A stretch of 64,000 nucleotides of DNA, from positions 124,001 through 188,000 of the forward strand of contig WRMN01000001.1 in NCBI GenBank assembly GCA_009777095.1, in the 5' to 3' direction. This stretch comes from Bacteroidales bacterium (GTDB lineage Bacteria > Bacteroidota > Bacteroidia > Bacteroidales > UBA932). The notes under the pieces are model-generated. The model worked only from the letters and a program-made list of their open reading frames with translations. It was not told the DNA's origin and made no database searches. Within the stretch, counting starts at the first letter, position 1. Each line of letters begins with the position of its first letter. This document shows, piece by piece, positions 16,262 through 25,248 of this stretch. The position numbers and the translations under genes were made by a program.

Positions 16262-18301
16262 ATGAAAAAAATCACCGCCACTCTTTTGCTTCTGTGTCTT
16301 TGCGCATATATGCAGGCACAGGTATCCGAACTTTCGGAAACGAGCAAGCAAATTATAGAGGAAACCATTATGCAGGCAGAGGACGAAAATGAAGCTGAGG
16401 CTTTATATGAAAATTTCACCGAATACCTCAACCATCCTTTGGACATTAACAACGCCACTGCTTCGGAATTAGCGCAATTCCCCTACTTCAGCGCTTTTCA
16501 GGTACAGAGCCTGCTTGATTACCGTAAGGTTTACGGAGCGCTTTTCAGCATTCATGAATTAGCCTTTATACATGGATTCAACACACAAATGGCCGAACAG
16601 CTAAACCCTTTTCTTATCGTTTTACCCTTCGACCCTAACAAGAAAGAAAGTTTTTGGCAGCGTTTTTCCAAAGGCAAACACCAGTTAGTATTCCGCACCA
16701 AGCGTACGCTTGAACAACGAAAAGGCTATGAAGAAGTAGAGGAAGAAACGGAGGCTAACAAGCAGTATTTAGGCTTTCCGTGGAGTCTCTACCTGCGTTA
16801 CCGTTATACTTATCGAAAAAATTTACAGTGGGGCATCACTGCAACCAATGGAGCGGGCGAGCCTTTTTTCAAACACATTAATCCGTATGGTTTCGATTTT
16901 TATTCGGCGCACATTATGGTGAATGATGTGTCAAAAAATGTAAGGCAGCTACTCATCGGCGATTATCAGGCCTTATTCGGGCAGGGTTTGGTGGTTTGGA
17001 GCGGAGCTGCTGCCCGAAAATCGGTGAACGTGTTAGCGGCCAAGAAACAGGAACGCGGTTTTGTCCCGCACACCGGAAGCGACGAAAACCGCTTTCTCAG
17101 AGGCATTGCAGTTGGTTTCACTTTTAACAAATTAGCTGTTTCCGCCTTTTGTTCCTATAAATTCATAGACGCCTCTACCGACAGCAGCGGCTTTAAAACA
17201 TTACAAACTTCAGGCATACATAATACGGAAAAAACGGCCGCCGACAAGCATAGTTTATCCGAATTTGTATCGGGTTATAATATTTCATTTACATGGGGAA
17301 AAGTGAAAATAGGGAGCAGCGGATTATGGCATCGCTACGGTGCTGAAAATTATCGCGACATCAGGCCATACAATCGGTTTGAACTATCCAAGAATCACAA
17401 TTTCAATACAGGAATTGATTTTTCTGCGCTATGGAAGCAGTGCAATTTCTTCGGCGAGTTAGGCCTTAGCGCTAATGGCGGCAAGGCAGGATTAGTAGGG
17501 CTATTGCTCGATTTGTCGTACAGTTTTCGTTTTTCCACCTTATATCGATACTATGCCAAAGATTATCAGGCCTTGTATGCCAAGGGTTTCGGCGAGAACA
17601 GCAAGACCGCCAATGAAGAAGGCTGGTATATAGGGCTACAGTGGGTGCCTCATCGTTTATTAACTATTAATGCAAGCAGCGACATCTATAGTTTCCCTTG
17701 GTTTCGTTACGGCATAAACGCCCCTTCCAACGGCTGGGATTATCGACTGCAAATCGCTTGGCAAACCACGCCCGAAACCTTGATGTCTTTTAGCTTTCAG
17801 CACAACAGCAAAGCTCTTAGCGTGGAAATAGAACAAAGCGGAATTAAGCAAGTGATAAACAATGAAACTATAGGCGTGAAATACAACATACGTTATGAAC
17901 TTATCCCGCAACTGCGCATGGAAGACCGCATACAGCTTTCTTTTATCAAAGGTTCGACAGCGGAAACAGGTTTATTGTTATATCACGATATTAACTACAA
18001 GTTGCCGTTTTTCAGCTTGAGCTGCAGCGCTCGTTTAGCTGTTTTCGATACCGAAAGTTGGTCTTCGCGTCTATATGCTTACGAGAATGATGTGTTGGGC
18101 GCTTTTTCCGTTCCTGCTTATTATGCTCAGGGTTCGCGCTGGTACGCCAATTTGCACTGGGCGCCGCAGAAAAATTTGGATATTTGGCTGCGCTTGGCAC
18201 AAACCCGTTACACCGATAAGGAAACTATAAGCAGCGGACTTGCAAGCATTGTCGGAAATGTGCAAACCGACTTTACGCTGCAAGTTCGGTGGAGGTTTTA
18301 G
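16262..18301 (+). CDS. Exported helix-hairpin-helix protein with outer-membrane barrel-like C-terminus
   Basis: The ATG at 16262 gives a clean signal peptide (MKKITATLLLLCLCAYMQAQ). Residues about 55-115 contain two helix-hairpin-helix elements of ComEA type (HPLDINNATASELAQFPYFS, LLDYRKVYGALFSIHELAFI). The remaining 550 residues are rich in alternating aromatic and polar residues and end in LQVRWRF, as in outer-membrane barrels. Such HHH-plus-barrel proteins are common in Bacteroidetes, and their substrate is not established; DNA handling at the envelope is only suggested by the HHH domain. It is cotranscribed with the PorV-like gene and followed by strong hairpins. Confidence 0.8.
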   Translation: MKKITATLLLLCLCAYMQAQVSELSETSKQIIEETIMQAEDENEAEALYENFTEYLNHPLDINNATASELAQFPYFSAFQVQSLLDYRKVYGALFSIHELAFIHGFNTQMAEQLNPFLIVLPFDPNKKESFWQRFSKGKHQLVFRTKRTLEQRKGYEEVEEETEANKQYLGFPWSLYLRYRYTYRKNLQWGITATNGAGEPFFKHINPYGFDFYSAHIMVNDVSKNVRQLLIGDYQALFGQGLVVWSGAAARKSVNVLAAKKQERGFVPHTGSDENRFLRGIAVGFTFNKLAVSAFCSYKFIDASTDSSGFKTLQTSGIHNTEKTAADKHSLSEFVSGYNISFTWGKVKIGSSGLWHRYGAENYRDIRPYNRFELSKNHNFNTGIDFSALWKQCNFFGELGLSANGGKAGLVGLLLDLSYSFRFSTLYRYYAKDYQALYAKGFGENSKTANEEGWYIGLQWVPHRLLTINASSDIYSFPWFRYGINAPSNGWDYRLQIAWQTTPETLMSFSFQHNSKALSVEIEQSGIKQVINNETIGVKYNIRYELIPQLRMEDRIQLSFIKGSTAETGLLLYHDINYKLPFFSLSCSARLAVFDTESWSSRLYAYENDVLGAFSVPAYYAQGSRWYANLHWAPQKNLDIWLRLAQTRYTDKETISSGLASIVGNVQTDFTLQVRWRF

Positions 18302-18317
18302 GCTTTTCAAAAAAAAA

Positions 18318-18338
18318 TAGGCGGGAAACTCCCGCCTA
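18318..18338. terminator. Hairpin between convergent genes
   Basis: The stem TAGGCGGGA / TCCCGCCTA encloses the loop AAC. On the minus strand it is followed by nine Ts, so it best serves the Spy-like gene, but it also lies 17 bases after the stop of the plus-strand gene. Confidence 0.8.
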
Positions 18339-18340
18339 AA

Positions 18341-18376
18341 TTTTAATTGTTAGCCTGAATTTGTTAACAATTAAAA
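18341..18376. terminator. Second hairpin between convergent genes
   Basis: A 12-bp stem TTTTAATTGTTA / TAACAATTAAAA encloses a 12-base loop. It lies directly beside the stop of the minus-strand Spy-like gene, in tandem with the hairpin at 18318. Confidence 0.6.
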
Positions 18377-18377
18377 A

Positions 18378-19052
18378 TTATTCCGTTTCAATTTGTACCT
18401 CTGTTTCGCCGTTTTTTTCCTTTGTTATGTTAATCTTTTTATTGCCTTTTGCCCGTATTGATTTCCAATCGCTAATTTCCTTGCCTTCCTTATCAATGAC
18501 CCGCATATTTTTACCCTTTTCGGAGAACTTTTTCTTGATGACAATTTCGGAAGCATCGGAAGACTTGTCAGCACAAGCCATTGCAAAGCCTTTCTTTGGC
18601 TGCCTTTTAGCAAATTTCCGAAACTCGGCACGTTGCTCATCTGTCAACACTGACTTCATTTTCGTACGAAACTCGGCGTTGGTTTTCATGATTTGCCCCT
18701 GTAGCGCAGTAATCTCATCAATGGTTGTGTTGATAGCTGCCTGGTCAGGCTTTTCTTCAGCTTGCAGTTTGGCCAAATGGGTTTTCTTTTCCCGTAATAA
18801 ATCGGCATTTTGGAGAACACCTTCTTTCATCTCAGTCCGTAACTGTTTTATGGAATTGCGCTGCTCGTCGGTTAATCCCGAAATATCGGAATATTGGACT
18901 TTCTCCGATTTGTGATGCACTTTTTGACCTGACTCAGTTGTTCTGATGCGTTTTACTTCTTTTTTCTTTGGAACGCTCTGAACTTCATCTGTTTGAGCAA
19001 AAAGACCTGCCGTTAATAAGATAGCGGCGGTTAAGAGGAAAATTTTTTTCAT
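18378..19052 (-). CDS. Spy/CpxP-like periplasmic protein with LTxxQ motifs
   Basis: The ATG at 19052 gives a signal peptide (MKKIFLLTAAILLTAGLFAQ). Two copies of the LTDEQR motif, separated by about 85 mostly helical residues, match the LTxxQ repeats of Spy, CpxP and ZraP. Those proteins are envelope stress chaperones or metal sensors. The protein is 224 residues, longer than Spy, with a charged C-terminal extension rich in Lys and Glu. It lies alone, divergent from mutA. Chaperone function is inferred from the motif only. Confidence 0.7.
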   Translation of the reverse strand: MKKIFLLTAAILLTAGLFAQTDEVQSVPKKKEVKRIRTTESGQKVHHKSEKVQYSDISGLTDEQRNSIKQLRTEMKEGVLQNADLLREKKTHLAKLQAEEKPDQAAINTTIDEITALQGQIMKTNAEFRTKMKSVLTDEQRAEFRKFAKRQPKKGFAMACADKSSDASEIVIKKKFSEKGKNMRVIDKEGKEISDWKSIRAKGNKKINITKEKNGETEVQIETE

Positions 19053-19137
19053 AAAATAAAATTTTAAATTCATTCTGTTTATAAGACTAATCAAAATGAA
19101 AAAGGTTTAAAATGGATAGTAATTTAAAATAATTTTG

Positions 19138-19145
19138 TATCTTTG
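19138..19145 (+). promoter_or_regulatory. -7 box for mutA-mutB
   Basis: TATCTTTG lies 38 bases before the mutA ATG at 19184. No clear -33 TTTG was found. Confidence 0.6.
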
Positions 19146-19183
19146 AAAGTTCTATTAGTACTATATATATAAAACTATAAAAT

Positions 19184-21019
19184 ATGGCAGAAAAACTGTT
19201 TTCAGCATTTGCACCGATTTCCACCACGCAGTGGGAAGAGGTGATTACCAAAGATTTAAAAGGTGCCGATTATGAAAAGAAGCTCGTATGGAAAACCATG
19301 GAAGGCATCAATGTCCGCCCCTATTATCGAGCCGAAGACCTTAGCAAACTTACTTTGGTACATAGCCCCAAAGTTGATAATAGATGGCTTGTCCGTCAGG
19401 ATTTTGACGCTCGTAACAACCTAACCGAAGCAAACAGAGAGGCTTTAGAAGTCTTAAATAAAGGCGTTGATGCCCTTGGTTTTCAGCTAAAAAAAGAAGG
19501 CATTACTACGGAAGATTTGGATATTTTATTGAAAAACATAGTGTTAACAGCGGCGGAAATAAATTTCACCAATACTTGCTGTGGTGTCAACGATTTGATA
19601 ACCTTATTTTTACGCAAGGCTATCACTGGAAATACTGCTGAAATCAAAGCATCTATTGACTATGACCCCTTGGGCTACCTGACACGGCATGGCGCTTTCT
19701 GCAAGGACGAAAAATCAAGCTTTGAAGAACTGCAAACAGTGGTGCAAGCGGTGAAAGATTATGCCAATTTCCGTACTGTGGGCGTGGGTGCAGCAGTTTT
19801 CCACAACGCAGGCGCTACTATTGTTCAGGAATTAGCATTTGGCTTAGCTATGGCAAGCGAATATATGAGCCGCCTTACCGAAGCGGGTGTTTGCCCTGAC
19901 TTGGCTGCACAAAAAATCAAATTTACCTTTAGCGTGGGCGCTAACTATTTTATGGAAATAGCCAAGTTCCGTGCGGCGCGCATCTTGTGGTCAACTATTG
20001 CAGGCGCTTACGGAGCTAAAGAAGAAACATCGTTGAAAATGTACATTCATGCCGTAACATCGGCTTGGAACCAAACCGTATATGACCCTTACGTGAATAT
20101 GCTGCGCGGCGCTACCGAGAGCATGAGCGCTGTTTTGGCCGGCGTTGACAGTCTCGAAGTATTGCCTTTTGATAAGGCATTCCGCGCACCCTCTACCTTC
20201 TCGAATCGCATAGCACGCAATACACAGATTATTTTGAAAGAAGAGTCGGGCTTAGACCGCGTAGTTGACCCTGCCGCCGGCTCTTATTATATAGAAACCC
20301 TCACAAACGCTATAGCCGAAGCCGCTTGGAAACTCTTCAAGCAAGTGGAAGAAAAGGGCGGTTATTTGGCAGCATTCAAGGAAGGATTTATTCAGGAGCA
20401 AGTAAAAACTTCCGCCCAAAAACGGGATATGAATATTGCTACCCGCCGTGAAATTCTGTTGGGCAGCAACCAGTATCCGAACTTTACCGAGAAAATAGAC
20501 AAGGACGTGAAGGCCGAAACCGTTGCACGCGGCGTTTCCTGTTGTTGCAAGGTTGAGCCAGAGATAGCCGAGCCTGTAGCGCCATATCGCGGAGCGCAGG
20601 CTTTCGAGGCGCTGCGCTATGCTACCGACAAGAGCGGCAAAGAACCGCAGGTGTTTATGCTGACCTTCGGCAATCTGGCGATGTGCCGCGCCCGCGCTCA
20701 ATTTTCCGCTAATTTCTTTGCCTGCGCAGGCTTCAAGGTAGTTGACAACAACCGCTTTTCATCTGTTGAGGAAGGCGTGAAAGCCGCCTTAGCCGCCAAG
20801 GCCGACATTATCGTAGCTTGCTCGGCAGATGACGACTATGCGGAGGCAGTGCCGCAAATTGCACAGCTTGTCGGCGACAAAGCTATTGTGGTAGTAGCCG
20901 GAGAGCCTGCCTGCAAAGTCGATTTAGAAGCTAAAGGCATTAAGAATTTCATCAGCGTAAGGTCAAACGTGTTGGAGACGTTGAGGCAGTACCAAAAAGA
21001 GGTGGGTATCAAGATATAA
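19184..21019 (+). CDS. mutA: Methylmalonyl-CoA mutase small (beta) subunit
   Basis: This 611-residue protein is the non-catalytic subunit that pairs with MutB to interconvert succinyl-CoA and (R)-methylmalonyl-CoA. It opens with TTQWEEVITKDLKGADYEKKLVWKT and contains the barrel segments KIKFTFSVGANYFMEIAKFRAARILW and VDPAAGSYYIETLTNAIAE shared with MutB. The degenerate B12 domain lacks the cobalt-ligand DxHxxG motif, as expected for this subunit. mutB follows after 116 bases of AT-rich simple sequence. The pair points to the succinate-propionate route common in Bacteroidales. No epimerase or meaB gene is nearby. Confidence 0.96.
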   Translation: MAEKLFSAFAPISTTQWEEVITKDLKGADYEKKLVWKTMEGINVRPYYRAEDLSKLTLVHSPKVDNRWLVRQDFDARNNLTEANREALEVLNKGVDALGFQLKKEGITTEDLDILLKNIVLTAAEINFTNTCCGVNDLITLFLRKAITGNTAEIKASIDYDPLGYLTRHGAFCKDEKSSFEELQTVVQAVKDYANFRTVGVGAAVFHNAGATIVQELAFGLAMASEYMSRLTEAGVCPDLAAQKIKFTFSVGANYFMEIAKFRAARILWSTIAGAYGAKEETSLKMYIHAVTSAWNQTVYDPYVNMLRGATESMSAVLAGVDSLEVLPFDKAFRAPSTFSNRIARNTQIILKEESGLDRVVDPAAGSYYIETLTNAIAEAAWKLFKQVEEKGGYLAAFKEGFIQEQVKTSAQKRDMNIATRREILLGSNQYPNFTEKIDKDVKAETVARGVSCCCKVEPEIAEPVAPYRGAQAFEALRYATDKSGKEPQVFMLTFGNLAMCRARAQFSANFFACAGFKVVDNNRFSSVEEGVKAALAAKADIIVACSADDDYAEAVPQIAQLVGDKAIVVVAGEPACKVDLEAKGIKNFISVRSNVLETLRQYQKEVGIKI

Positions 21020-21135
21020 GACTATAGAAAAAATGATTTATACTTTTAAAAAGACACTTAATTAAATTATATCAGGCTTTGATAATAAGTCTTGATACTT
21101 AATATCTTGATACCTGATACCAAAAATCTAACAAT

Positions 21136-23274
21136 ATGAGACCAACATTCTCAGACCTGAATTTCAACGCTGTACCCAAAGCAGACACCACTACACCGCA
21201 AACGTGGCAAACACCTGAGCAGATTGCCGTAAAGTCTGTGTACTCCGCCGCCGATTTAGCGGACTTGGAACACCTGAACTATGCCGCGGGGCTTCCGCCC
21301 TTTCTGCATGGGCCCTACAGCACCATGTACGTGATGAGTCCATGGACCATTCGTCAGTATGCGGGCTTTTCTACCGCCGAAGAATCCAATGCTTTCTATC
21401 GCCGCAACTTAGCTGCGGGGCAGAAAGGCCTGTCTGTTGCCTTCGACTTGGCGACCCACCGTGGTTACGACGCCGACCACCCGCGAGTAGTAGGCGACGT
21501 AGGAAAAGCCGGCGTCAGTATTTGCAGCATTGAGGACATGAAAGTGCTCTTCGACCAAATCCCTCTGAACAAAATGTCGGTGTCGATGACCATGAATGGC
21601 GCGGTGTTGCCGATATTGGCTTTTTATATCGTAGCTGGATTGGAGCAGGGCGCAACGCTTGAGGAGTTGAGCGGTACTATTCAGAATGATATTCTGAAAG
21701 AATTTATGGTGCGCAACACTTACATTTATCCACCTGAGTTTTCTATGCGTATTATCGGCGATATTTTTGCTTACACCGCCAGAAATATGCCGAAATTCAA
21801 TTCTATTTCCATTTCAGGTTATCACATGCAGGAGGCAGGCGCTACCTGCGATATAGAAATGGCTTACACCTTAGCCGATGGTTGGGAATACCTCCGCACA
21901 GGCATTGCCGCAGGCATGGATATTGACGCTTTTGCTCCACGCCTTTCTTTCTTTTGGGCTATAGGCATGAACCACTTCATGGAAATCGCCAAGATGCGCG
22001 CTGCGCGTATGCTGTGGGCAAAAATAGTGAACACTTTCAACCCGAAGAATCCGAAATCTTTGTCCTTACGTACCCACTCGCAAACTTCAGGTTGGTCGCT
22101 TACAGAGCAAGACCCCTTCAATAACGTAGCGCGTACCTGCATTGAGGCTATGGCTTCGGCGCTTGGGCACACACAGTCGCTGCACACCAATGCGCTCGAC
22201 GAGGCTATCGCCTTGCCTACCGATTTCTCTGCGCGCATTGCGCGGAATACGCAAATCTACCTTCAGGAAGAAACCAATATATGCAAATCGGTTGACCCCT
22301 GGGCGGGTTCTTACTATGTGGAAAAGTTGACCCACGATATTGCACAACGCGCTTGGGCGCACATTATGGAAGTGGAAAAACTCGGCGGCATGGCTAAGGC
22401 TATTGAAACAGGGTTGCCCAAACTGCGCATCGAAGAAGCTGCCGCACGCAAGCAGGCGCGCATTGATGCGCATGTTGACACCATTGTTGGTTTGAATAAA
22501 TACCGCCTCGAAAAAGAAGACCCCATAGAAATTTTGGACGTTGACAACGCCAAGGTGCGCCAATCTCAAATTGAGCGCTTGACGAAGCTGCGCGCCTCAC
22601 GCGACGAAGCGAAGGTACTGGCTGCTTTGGGCGCTATCACTAAAGCGGTGGAAACTAAGTCGGGCAACCTGCTGGAGCTGGCTATCGAAGCGGCTAAAGT
22701 GCGTGCTACGCTTGGTGAAATTTCCGATGCTTGCGAAAAAATTGTTGGTCGTTATAAAGCAACTATACGTATGAATACAGGTGTTTATGCCGCCGAATCG
22801 AAGAACAATGCCGAATTTGAGCAGGCGAAAAAGTTAGTAACCGAATTTGCTAAAAAAGAAGGCCGTCAACCCCGCATTATGATTGCCAAGTTAGGGCAGG
22901 ACGGGCACGACCGCGGCGCCAAGGTCGTAGCTACCGGCTATGCCGACGTGGGCTTTGACGTGGACATGGGTCCCTTGTTCCAAACGCCCGCCGAAGCCGC
23001 CAAGCAGGCAGTGGAAAACGATGTGCACGTAGTAGGCGTATCTTCGTTGGCGGCGGGGCACAAAACCCTTGTTCCGCAAATAGTGGAAGAGTTGAAGAAA
23101 CTCGGCCGCGAGGATATTATGATAATCGTAGGCGGCGTAATTCCCGCGCAGGACTATCAGTCCTTGTATGACGCCGGTGCTGCCGCCATTTTCGGCCCCG
23201 GCACTCCCGTTTCGCTGGCTTCTATCAAGATTATGGAATTGCTGCTGTCCAATTTTGTACCCGATAGGGTATAA
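21136..23274 (+). CDS. mutB: Methylmalonyl-CoA mutase large (alpha) subunit, 3' end inside a repeat
   Basis: The catalytic subunit is complete in its core: substrate-binding [45 protein letters not shown] and the B12-binding [20 protein letters not shown] with the cobalt-ligand His. It is 712 residues long. The last codons, reading SNFVPDRV then stop, are encoded by the first palindrome (TACCCGATAGGGTA, 23258-23271) of the downstream array. MutB proteins normally end soon after the helix seen here as SIKIMELLL, so the final residues look repeat-derived. Activity should be unaffected because this tail is beyond the B12 domain. Confidence 0.97.
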   Translation: MRPTFSDLNFNAVPKADTTTPQTWQTPEQIAVKSVYSAADLADLEHLNYAAGLPPFLHGPYSTMYVMSPWTIRQYAGFSTAEESNAFYRRNLAAGQKGLSVAFDLATHRGYDADHPRVVGDVGKAGVSICSIEDMKVLFDQIPLNKMSVSMTMNGAVLPILAFYIVAGLEQGATLEELSGTIQNDILKEFMVRNTYIYPPEFSMRIIGDIFAYTARNMPKFNSISISGYHMQEAGATCDIEMAYTLADGWEYLRTGIAAGMDIDAFAPRLSFFWAIGMNHFMEIAKMRAARMLWAKIVNTFNPKNPKSLSLRTHSQTSGWSLTEQDPFNNVARTCIEAMASALGHTQSLHTNALDEAIALPTDFSARIARNTQIYLQEETNICKSVDPWAGSYYVEKLTHDIAQRAWAHIMEVEKLGGMAKAIETGLPKLRIEEAAARKQARIDAHVDTIVGLNKYRLEKEDPIEILDVDNAKVRQSQIERLTKLRASRDEAKVLAALGAITKAVETKSGNLLELAIEAAKVRATLGEISDACEKIVGRYKATIRMNTGVYAAESKNNAEFEQAKKLVTEFAKKEGRQPRIMIAKLGQDGHDRGAKVVATGYADVGFDVDMGPLFQTPAEAAKQAVENDVHVVGVSSLAAGHKTLVPQIVEELKKLGREDIMIIVGGVIPAQDYQSLYDAGAAAIFGPGTPVSLASIKIMELLLSNFVPDRV

Positions 23275-23721
23275 AAAATCAATAAATCACAAAAATGTAC
23301 CCTATCGGGTATAAGAATAGTAAAAAATCACAATTTTGTACCCGATAGGGTATAAAAAATCAATAAATCGCAAAAAATGTTCCCTATCGGGTATAAGAAG
23401 AGTGAAAAATCACAGTTTTATACCCGATAGGGTATAAAAAATCAATAAATCGCAAAAAATGTGCCCTATCGGGTATAAGAAGAGTGAAAAATCACAGTTT
23501 TATACCCGATAGGGTATAAAAAATCAATAAATTGCAAAAAATGTGCCCTATCGGGTATAAGAAGAGTGAAAAATCACAGTTTTATACCCGATAGGGTATA
23601 AAAAATCAATAAATCGCAAAAATCGTACCCTATCGGGTATAAGAAGAGTGAAAAATTAAAATTTTGTACCCGAAAGGGTATAGTTTTAAAAAAAATGCTT
23701 ATTTTTGTACCCGAAAGGGTA
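23257..23721. repeat. Array of twelve phased palindromes upstream of hipB
   Basis: Fourteen-base palindromes start at 23258, 23298, 23339, 23380, 23421, 23462, 23503, 23544, 23585, 23626, 23667 and 23708, a pitch of 40-41 bp. The first ten alternate between TACCCGATAGGGTA and its reverse complement T(A/T/G)CCCTATCGGGTA, with linkers of two alternating types, giving an 82-bp unit. The last two have a changed core, TACCCGAAAGGGTA. These two bracket the hipB promoter: one covers the expected -33 region and the other starts right after the -7 box, so it covers the transcription start. No spacers of unique sequence exist. Apart from the array, 23275-23728 holds nothing else visible. Confidence 0.93.
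23700..23707 (+). promoter_or_regulatory. -7 box for hipB-hipS-hipT, abutting the last operator
   Basis: TATTTTTG matches TAnnTTTG and ends one base before the palindrome at 23708-23721. The ATG is at 23729. A protein bound to the last palindrome would sit on the transcription start, as in autorepressed toxin-antitoxin operons. Confidence 0.6.
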
Positions 23722-23728
23722 TAACATT

Positions 23729-23944
23729 ATGGAAGCACTATCGATATTTGTAAAGACGAAACGAAAAGCAGCGCAGCTTTCACAAGTAGAATTAGCCGCT
23801 AAGGCGGGGGTAGGTTTACGTTTTGTGCGGGAACTGGAACATGGCAAATTAACCTTGCGAATGGATAAGATTAATCAAATTCTGAAATTATTTGGTTATG
23901 AAATGAGTCCTACGCTTATAGAACGAAACAACATCATGTTATGA
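23729..23944 (+). CDS. hipB: HipB-like HTH antitoxin/repressor
   Basis: The 71-residue protein is a single Cro/C1-type helix-turn-helix (VKTKRKAAQLSQVELAAKAGVGLRFVRELEHGK, then LRMDKINQILKLFGYEM), the standard HipB layout. The ATG at 23729 is preferred over an in-frame TTG at 23705, which lies within the promoter box. The stop overlaps the next gene by four bases (ATGA). It most likely binds the adjacent palindromes and autoregulates the operon; the arm sequence TACCC/GGGTA differs from the E. coli TATCC/GGATA operator. Confidence 0.9.
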   Translation: MEALSIFVKTKRKAAQLSQVELAAKAGVGLRFVRELEHGKLTLRMDKINQILKLFGYEMSPTLIERNNIML

Positions 23945-24264
23945 AGAAAGCAAAAGTGTTTATGTACAATCGTTTTGTCGGCGTATTAACCCGAAACGAA
24001 CATGGTTATTTTTTTGAATATGACAGCGCTTATCTACTCTTGGAAGATGCAGAAGCCGTTAGTTTAACGCTGCCTTTACGAACAGAACCCTACGTCAATA
24101 AAACCACACTCTTTCCTTTTTTCGATGGATTAATTCCGGAAGGATGGTTATTAGATATAGCCGAATTGAACTGGAAGATTAACGCCCGCGATAGAATGTC
24201 GTTGTTGTTAGCTTGCTGTAAAGACTGCATAGGCGCTGTAAGTATTGAACATTATAAAACATAA
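23941..24264 (+). CDS. hipS: HipS-like protein (HipA N-terminal subdomain as a separate gene)
   Basis: The 107 residues match the N-terminal subdomain of HipA kinases (KVFMYNRFVGVLTRNEHGYFFEYD, then LTLPLR, FPFFDGLIPEGWLL, and CIGAVSI). There is no kinase core. It overlaps hipB by four bases and is followed five bases later by the kinase gene. In the HipBST system of enteropathogenic E. coli the equivalent protein, HipS, is the antitoxin that neutralises HipT. The same role is likely here by gene order and size. The clean overlaps and separate start codons argue that this is a true split and not a frameshifted hipA. Confidence 0.85.
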   Translation: MKKAKVFMYNRFVGVLTRNEHGYFFEYDSAYLLLEDAEAVSLTLPLRTEPYVNKTTLFPFFDGLIPEGWLLDIAELNWKINARDRMSLLLACCKDCIGAVSIEHYKT

Positions 24265-24269
24265 CCACC

Positions 24270-25208
24270 ATGAATCATAATTGTTTGTATTGTTACAAAC
24301 CTTTAGAATCGGAGCAAATTGATTTCCATCTTTCTTGTTCAAAAAAAATATTTGAAACACCTACTCCGCCTTTGTTGCCATACAGGAAAGAGCAAATTGC
24401 GGATTTGGCTATGGAAATTATCCGCTCACGTACGGCGCTCACCGGCGTACAATCCAAATTATCGTTAGATATCCATAAGGAATCTTCGCTTGCGCCTCGA
24501 TTTACGATTGTAGGTTTGTGGGGGCGTTATATCCTCAAACCGCAAGCCGAAAAATTTGCTCATCTTCCCGAAGTGGAAGACGTTACCATGCATTTAGCCG
24601 AAATAGCTAAAATTTCAATTGTCCCTCATTCTTTGATCCGTTTTGAAGATGGAAGCTTGTGTTACATTACGCGGCGCATCGACCGTGATGAAAAAGGCAA
24701 TAAATTGCACATGGAAGATATGTGCCAGCTAACGGAACGACTTACGGAAGACAAATACCGCGGCTCTTACGAGCAAATAGCCAAAGCGATTTTGAAATAT
24801 TCTGCAAAACCCGGCTTAGATGTAGTGAATTTTTTTGAACAATTATTATTTTGTTATTTGACAGGGAACGCAGATATGCACTTAAAGAATTTTTCTCTTA
24901 TCAAATCAATCTCAGGAACCTATTGTTTGTCGCCCGGCTATGATATGTTATCAACCGCTTTAGTAATGCCTGAGGATAAGGAAGAGTTGGCGCTAACCTT
25001 AAACGCTAAAAAGAAAAGAATAAAAAAACATGATTTTGAAGCGGCAATGTCTTCTTCCGGTATGACTTCAAAGGCTATAGATAATGTTTTTAAAAAGTTC
25101 ATCAAAGTAATTCCTTTCTGGCTGACATTTATAGACCAAAGTTTTCTGCCTGTGGCAATGCAACGAACTTATAAAAACATTGTTACGGAAAAAGCAAGGA
25201 TCTTATAA
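24270..25208 (+). CDS. hipT: HipT-like serine/threonine kinase toxin
   Basis: This 312-residue protein is the HipA C-terminal kinase core. The glycine-rich loop region is ALTGVQSK (residues 56-63), the catalytic loop is GNADMHLKNFSL (Asp202, Asn207) and the metal-binding Asp lies in SPGYDMLST (Asp225). An N-terminal CxxC...HxxC set (Cys5, Cys8, His20, Cys23) suggests a small zinc knuckle, as in many Bacteroidetes HipA-type proteins. Family members phosphorylate tRNA synthetases (GltX for HipA, TrpS for E. coli HipT); the target here is unknown. In the loop position holding the two regulatory serines of E. coli HipT I read Ala and Thr. It converges on gpsA. Confidence 0.88.
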   Translation: MNHNCLYCYKPLESEQIDFHLSCSKKIFETPTPPLLPYRKEQIADLAMEIIRSRTALTGVQSKLSLDIHKESSLAPRFTIVGLWGRYILKPQAEKFAHLPEVEDVTMHLAEIAKISIVPHSLIRFEDGSLCYITRRIDRDEKGNKLHMEDMCQLTERLTEDKYRGSYEQIAKAILKYSAKPGLDVVNFFEQLLFCYLTGNADMHLKNFSLIKSISGTYCLSPGYDMLSTALVMPEDKEELALTLNAKKKRIKKHDFEAAMSSSGMTSKAIDNVFKKFIKVIPFWLTFIDQSFLPVAMQRTYKNIVTEKARIL

Positions 25209-25248
25209 TTTCCCCTCCTTTTCGTTTTCTGTCTTGTACCTTTTACCC

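Noticed and set aside
21020..21135. Riboswitch (for example cobalamin) before mutB
   Set aside because: The gap is AT-rich simple sequence with repeated TCTTGATAC words and no B12-box-like or structured GC-containing region.
23257..23721. CRISPR array
   Set aside because: The regular 40-41 bp palindromes superficially look like CRISPR repeats, but the intervening sequences are two alternating conserved linkers and not unique spacers, and no cas gene is near. The same applies to 3301-3540.
23941..25208. Frameshifted hipA pseudogene
   Set aside because: The N-terminal part and the kinase core each have their own start, the first overlaps hipB by ATGA, and the five-base gap with a new N-terminal zinc-knuckle-like segment fits a natural HipS/HipT split.
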